The notes under the pieces were generated by a model that did not search any database, was not told the DNA's origin, and saw nothing but the letters and a program-made list of their open reading frames with translations. From positions 1 through 24,591 of the forward strand of contig JADGNH010000010.1 of the NCBI GenBank assembly GCA_017883605.1: a DNA stretch of 24,591 nt, written 5' to 3'. The DNA is from Methanobacteriaceae archaeon (GTDB taxonomy: Archaea > Methanobacteriota > Methanobacteria > Methanobacteriales > Methanobacteriaceae). Numbering within the stretch: the stretch's first letter is position 1; the number at the start of each line of letters is the position of its first letter. This document shows positions 22,779-24,591 of the stretch, piece by piece. Made by a program: the position numbers and the translations under genes.

Positions 22779-24591
22779 ATGGGTTTTTTTGATGAAATAT
22801 TTGGTCCAAACACTGCAAAAATGGCTAAAGAAAAAGATGTAGAAGGTTTGAGCAAGCTATTAGATGATAAAAATGTGGATGTCCGACTGAAGGCTGTAGA
22901 AGCTTTGGGGGAGATAGGTGATGTTAGTACTTTGGAAGCTCTAACTAAAGCTTTAAAAGATGAAGATAAACATGTTCGATGGAGTGCAGTGCAGGCTTTG
23001 GGAGAATTAGGCCAACCAGCTCTAGAAACTCTAACCGAAGCACTAAAGAATAAAGATGATACTGTCAGATGGCGTGCAGTGATGGGTTTAGGTAAAATAG
23101 GCCAACCTGCAGTTAAATCCTTAATCAAAGCACTAAATGATAAAAGTAATAATGTTAGAACTAAGGCAATGGAAGAATTGGGAAAGATAGGCTATGATAA
23201 AACAGAGGTTGATTCGGGACGAATAACTGAATCTGCTGTGGAACCTTCAGTTCAAAGATTAAAGGATGATAATTGGCGTGTTAGAGAAAAGACAGTACTA
23301 TCACTAAGAGATGTGGGTGATAAGAATACTGTAGAACCTTTAATCCAGGCATTAAAGGATAATAATTGGCATGTTCGAGAGAAGGCAGTAATGGCTCTGG
23401 GGGAGATAGGTGATGTTAGGGCTGTGAAAACTTTAATCCAGATGCTAAAGGATGATAATTGGCGTGTTCGAGAGAAGGCAGTACTATCTTTGAGAGATAT
23501 GAATGATAAATGGGCTGTGAAACCTTTAATCCAGACATTAAAGGATGAAAATTGGCATGTTCGAGAGAAGGCAGTAATGGCTCTGGGGGAGATAGGTGAT
23601 GTTAGGGCTGTGAAACCTTTGGTTCAGACATTAAAGGATGAAAATTCAGATGTTAGAATGGTTACAGCACGTGCTTTGGGAGACATAGGTGATGTTAGAG
23701 TTGTGGAACCTTTGGTCCGGGCATTAAAGGATGAAAATTCAGATGTTAGAAAGTTATCAGGAGAGGCTTTGGTAAATGTGGGTGGACCAGAGGTTTTGGT
23801 AAACATAGGCGAAGAAGCAGTGGAACCTTTAGTCCAGGCATTAAAAAACGAAAACAATCATATTAGAACCAAGGCAAAGGATGTTTTAGGAAAAATAAAC
23901 CAACCGGCGGTGGAGCCTTTAATTCAGGCTTTGGATGATGAGAATTATCTTGTCCGGCAGAATGCGGCAGAGGTTTTGGGAGATATTGGTGATGTTAGGG
24001 CGGTGGAGCCTTTAATTCAGGCTTTGGATGATGAGAATTATCTTGTCCGGCAGAATGCGGCAGAAGCTTTAAGAGAGATAGGCGACAGCAGGGCGGTAGA
24101 ACCTTTAACTCAGGCTTTAAAAGATAGAAATGAATACGTCCGACGGAATGCGGCAGAAGCTTTAAGAGAAATAGGTGATAGTAGAGCTGTAGCAGCTTTG
24201 GGAGCGGCAGGTTTGGGAGAGAAGGATGAACTTAAAGTAGAACTTTTAATTCAGGCTTTGAATGATGAGAATGATGATGTCCGATTGAATGCGGCAGAAG
24301 CTTTAAGAGAAATAGGTGATAGTAGCGCTGTGGAGCCTCTATCCCAGGCATTAAAAGACGAAAACAAAAGCGTTAAATTTGAAGTAATAGAGGCATTAGG
24401 AAAATTAGGCCAACCCGCGGTAGAACCCTTAATACAAACATTAACAGATGAGGATAGCAGTATTAGATGGAGGGTGGTGAATGCTCTTGGTATAATAGGC
24501 CAAACAGCTGTAGAACCTTTGATTCAAGCTTTGAAAGATGAAAATGAATCATTTAGGGATGGTGTAATAGAGGCTCTGGGAGAAATTGGTC
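22779..24591 (+). CDS. HEAT-repeat (PBS-lyase HEAT-like) protein, 3' end beyond the window
   Basis: The frame opens with ATG at 22779 (GGTGGT seven bases earlier) and has no stop through the window end, giving at least 604 residues. After a short N-terminus (MGFFDEIFGPNTAKMAKEKD) it consists of about 18 units of roughly 31 residues with the consensus AVEPLIQALKDENxxVRxxA-AEALGEIGD, the PBS-lyase/HEAT-like pattern. Such arrays form curved alpha-solenoids that bind proteins; no catalytic domain or signal peptide is visible, so it is probably a cytoplasmic scaffold. Repeats 5-8 carry NWRVRE/NWHVRE in alternation, a 62-residue higher-order unit. Small insertions break the register near 23180-23220, 23770-23820 and 24196-24235. 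Long stretches are identical at DNA level between units, suggesting recent expansion. Partner unknown. Confidence 0.88.
   Translation, partial: MGFFDEIFGPNTAKMAKEKDVEGLSKLLDDKNVDVRLKAVEALGEIGDVSTLEALTKALKDEDKHVRWSAVQALGELGQPALETLTEALKNKDDTVRWRAVMGLGKIGQPAVKSLIKALNDKSNNVRTKAMEELGKIGYDKTEVDSGRITESAVEPSVQRLKDDNWRVREKTVLSLRDVGDKNTVEPLIQALKDNNWHVREKAVMALGEIGDVRAVKTLIQMLKDDNWRVREKAVLSLRDMNDKWAVKPLIQTLKDENWHVREKAVMALGEIGDVRAVKPLVQTLKDENSDVRMVTARALGDIGDVRVVEPLVRALKDENSDVRKLSGEALVNVGGPEVLVNIGEEAVEPLVQALKNENNHIRTKAKDVLGKINQPAVEPLIQALDDENYLVRQNAAEVLGDIGDVRAVEPLIQALDDENYLVRQNAAEALREIGDSRAVEPLTQALKDRNEYVRRNAAEALREIGDSRAVAALGAAGLGEKDELKVELLIQALNDENDDVRLNAAEALREIGDSSAVEPLSQALKDENKSVKFEVIEALGKLGQPAVEPLIQTLTDEDSSIRWRVVNALGIIGQTAVEPLIQALKDENESFRDGVIEALGEIG
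23364..23615 (+). repeat. 186-nt higher-order repeat inside the HEAT gene
   Basis: Bases 23364-23429 (66 nt) are identical to 23550-23615, exactly 186 nt (two 31-codon HEAT units) apart, including synonymous positions. Confidence 0.85.
23907..24064 (+). repeat. 93-nt tandem repeat inside the HEAT gene
   Basis: Bases 23907-23971 (65 nt) are identical to 24000-24064, exactly one 31-codon unit apart; the remaining third of the unit has diverged slightly. Confidence 0.9.

Noticed and set aside
22715..23857. Minus-strand open frames (22715-23128 and 23624-23857) opposite the HEAT gene
   Set aside because: They are antisense shadows of the repeats: low-complexity Ser/Pro/Lys-rich products that copy the repeat period and lack family resemblance.

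Overview
The window is chromosomal DNA of a hydrogenotrophic methanogen, most likely a Methanobacterium or close relative (order Methanobacteriales). The evidence is archaeal and methanogen-specific: a methanogenesis marker protein 4/MtxX homologue, archaeal pantoate kinase, SRP19, a RecJ-like DHH nuclease, archaeal diaminopyrimidine reductase (ArfC type) and archaeal PurS/PurQ. Intergenic DNA is very AT-rich, and GGTGA/GGAG Shine-Dalgarno sequences precede many starts. Several starts were moved to internal ATG codons because a good ribosome binding site sits just in front of them. No tRNA, rRNA, CRISPR array, transposon or integrase was recognised.

Layout. Positions 1-1700 look like an accessory edge: the broken 3' part of a type IIG-like DNA methyltransferase/restriction gene, then an orphan 238-residue protein. 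From about 1977 the content is mostly housekeeping: cbiC and hemL (tetrapyrroles); a zinc-ribbon, coiled-coil, tail-anchored protein; two tandem membrane-anchored DUF4012-like paralogues; mtxX; a cis-prenyl transferase (uppS-like); tatD; a carboxymuconolactone-decarboxylase-family protein; the riboflavin/F420 reductase arfC; a PHP-domain hydrolase; pantoate kinase; a winged-helix regulator; a class I methyltransferase with no ordinary start codon; the RecJ-like nuclease; the minus-strand run cobA-hemD-SRP19; the minus-strand run purC-purS-purQ; and divergent glmS. The last 1.8 kb is the start of a large HEAT-repeat protein that runs off the window.

How the genes work together. hemL, cobA, hemD and cbiC supply uroporphyrinogen III, its methylated branch (precorrin-2) and the later corrin ring, needed for F430, cobamide and siroheme-type cofactors. 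purC/S/Q make IMP precursors; glmS makes amino sugars; arfC leads to flavins and F420; pantoate kinase leads to coenzyme A; the cis-prenyl transferase makes the dolichol-type lipid carrier.

Most unusual at the sequence level: most of the longer gaps between genes carry short head-to-tail duplications (unit 14-46 bp, 2-4 or more copies), several of which copy a stop codon, ribosome binding site or even the start codon and first codons of the adjacent gene. Other points of interest are the duplicated dyad-symmetric promoters of the DUF4012 twins, the ATC-starting methyltransferase, and the HEAT array with long stretches of exact DNA identity between repeats.
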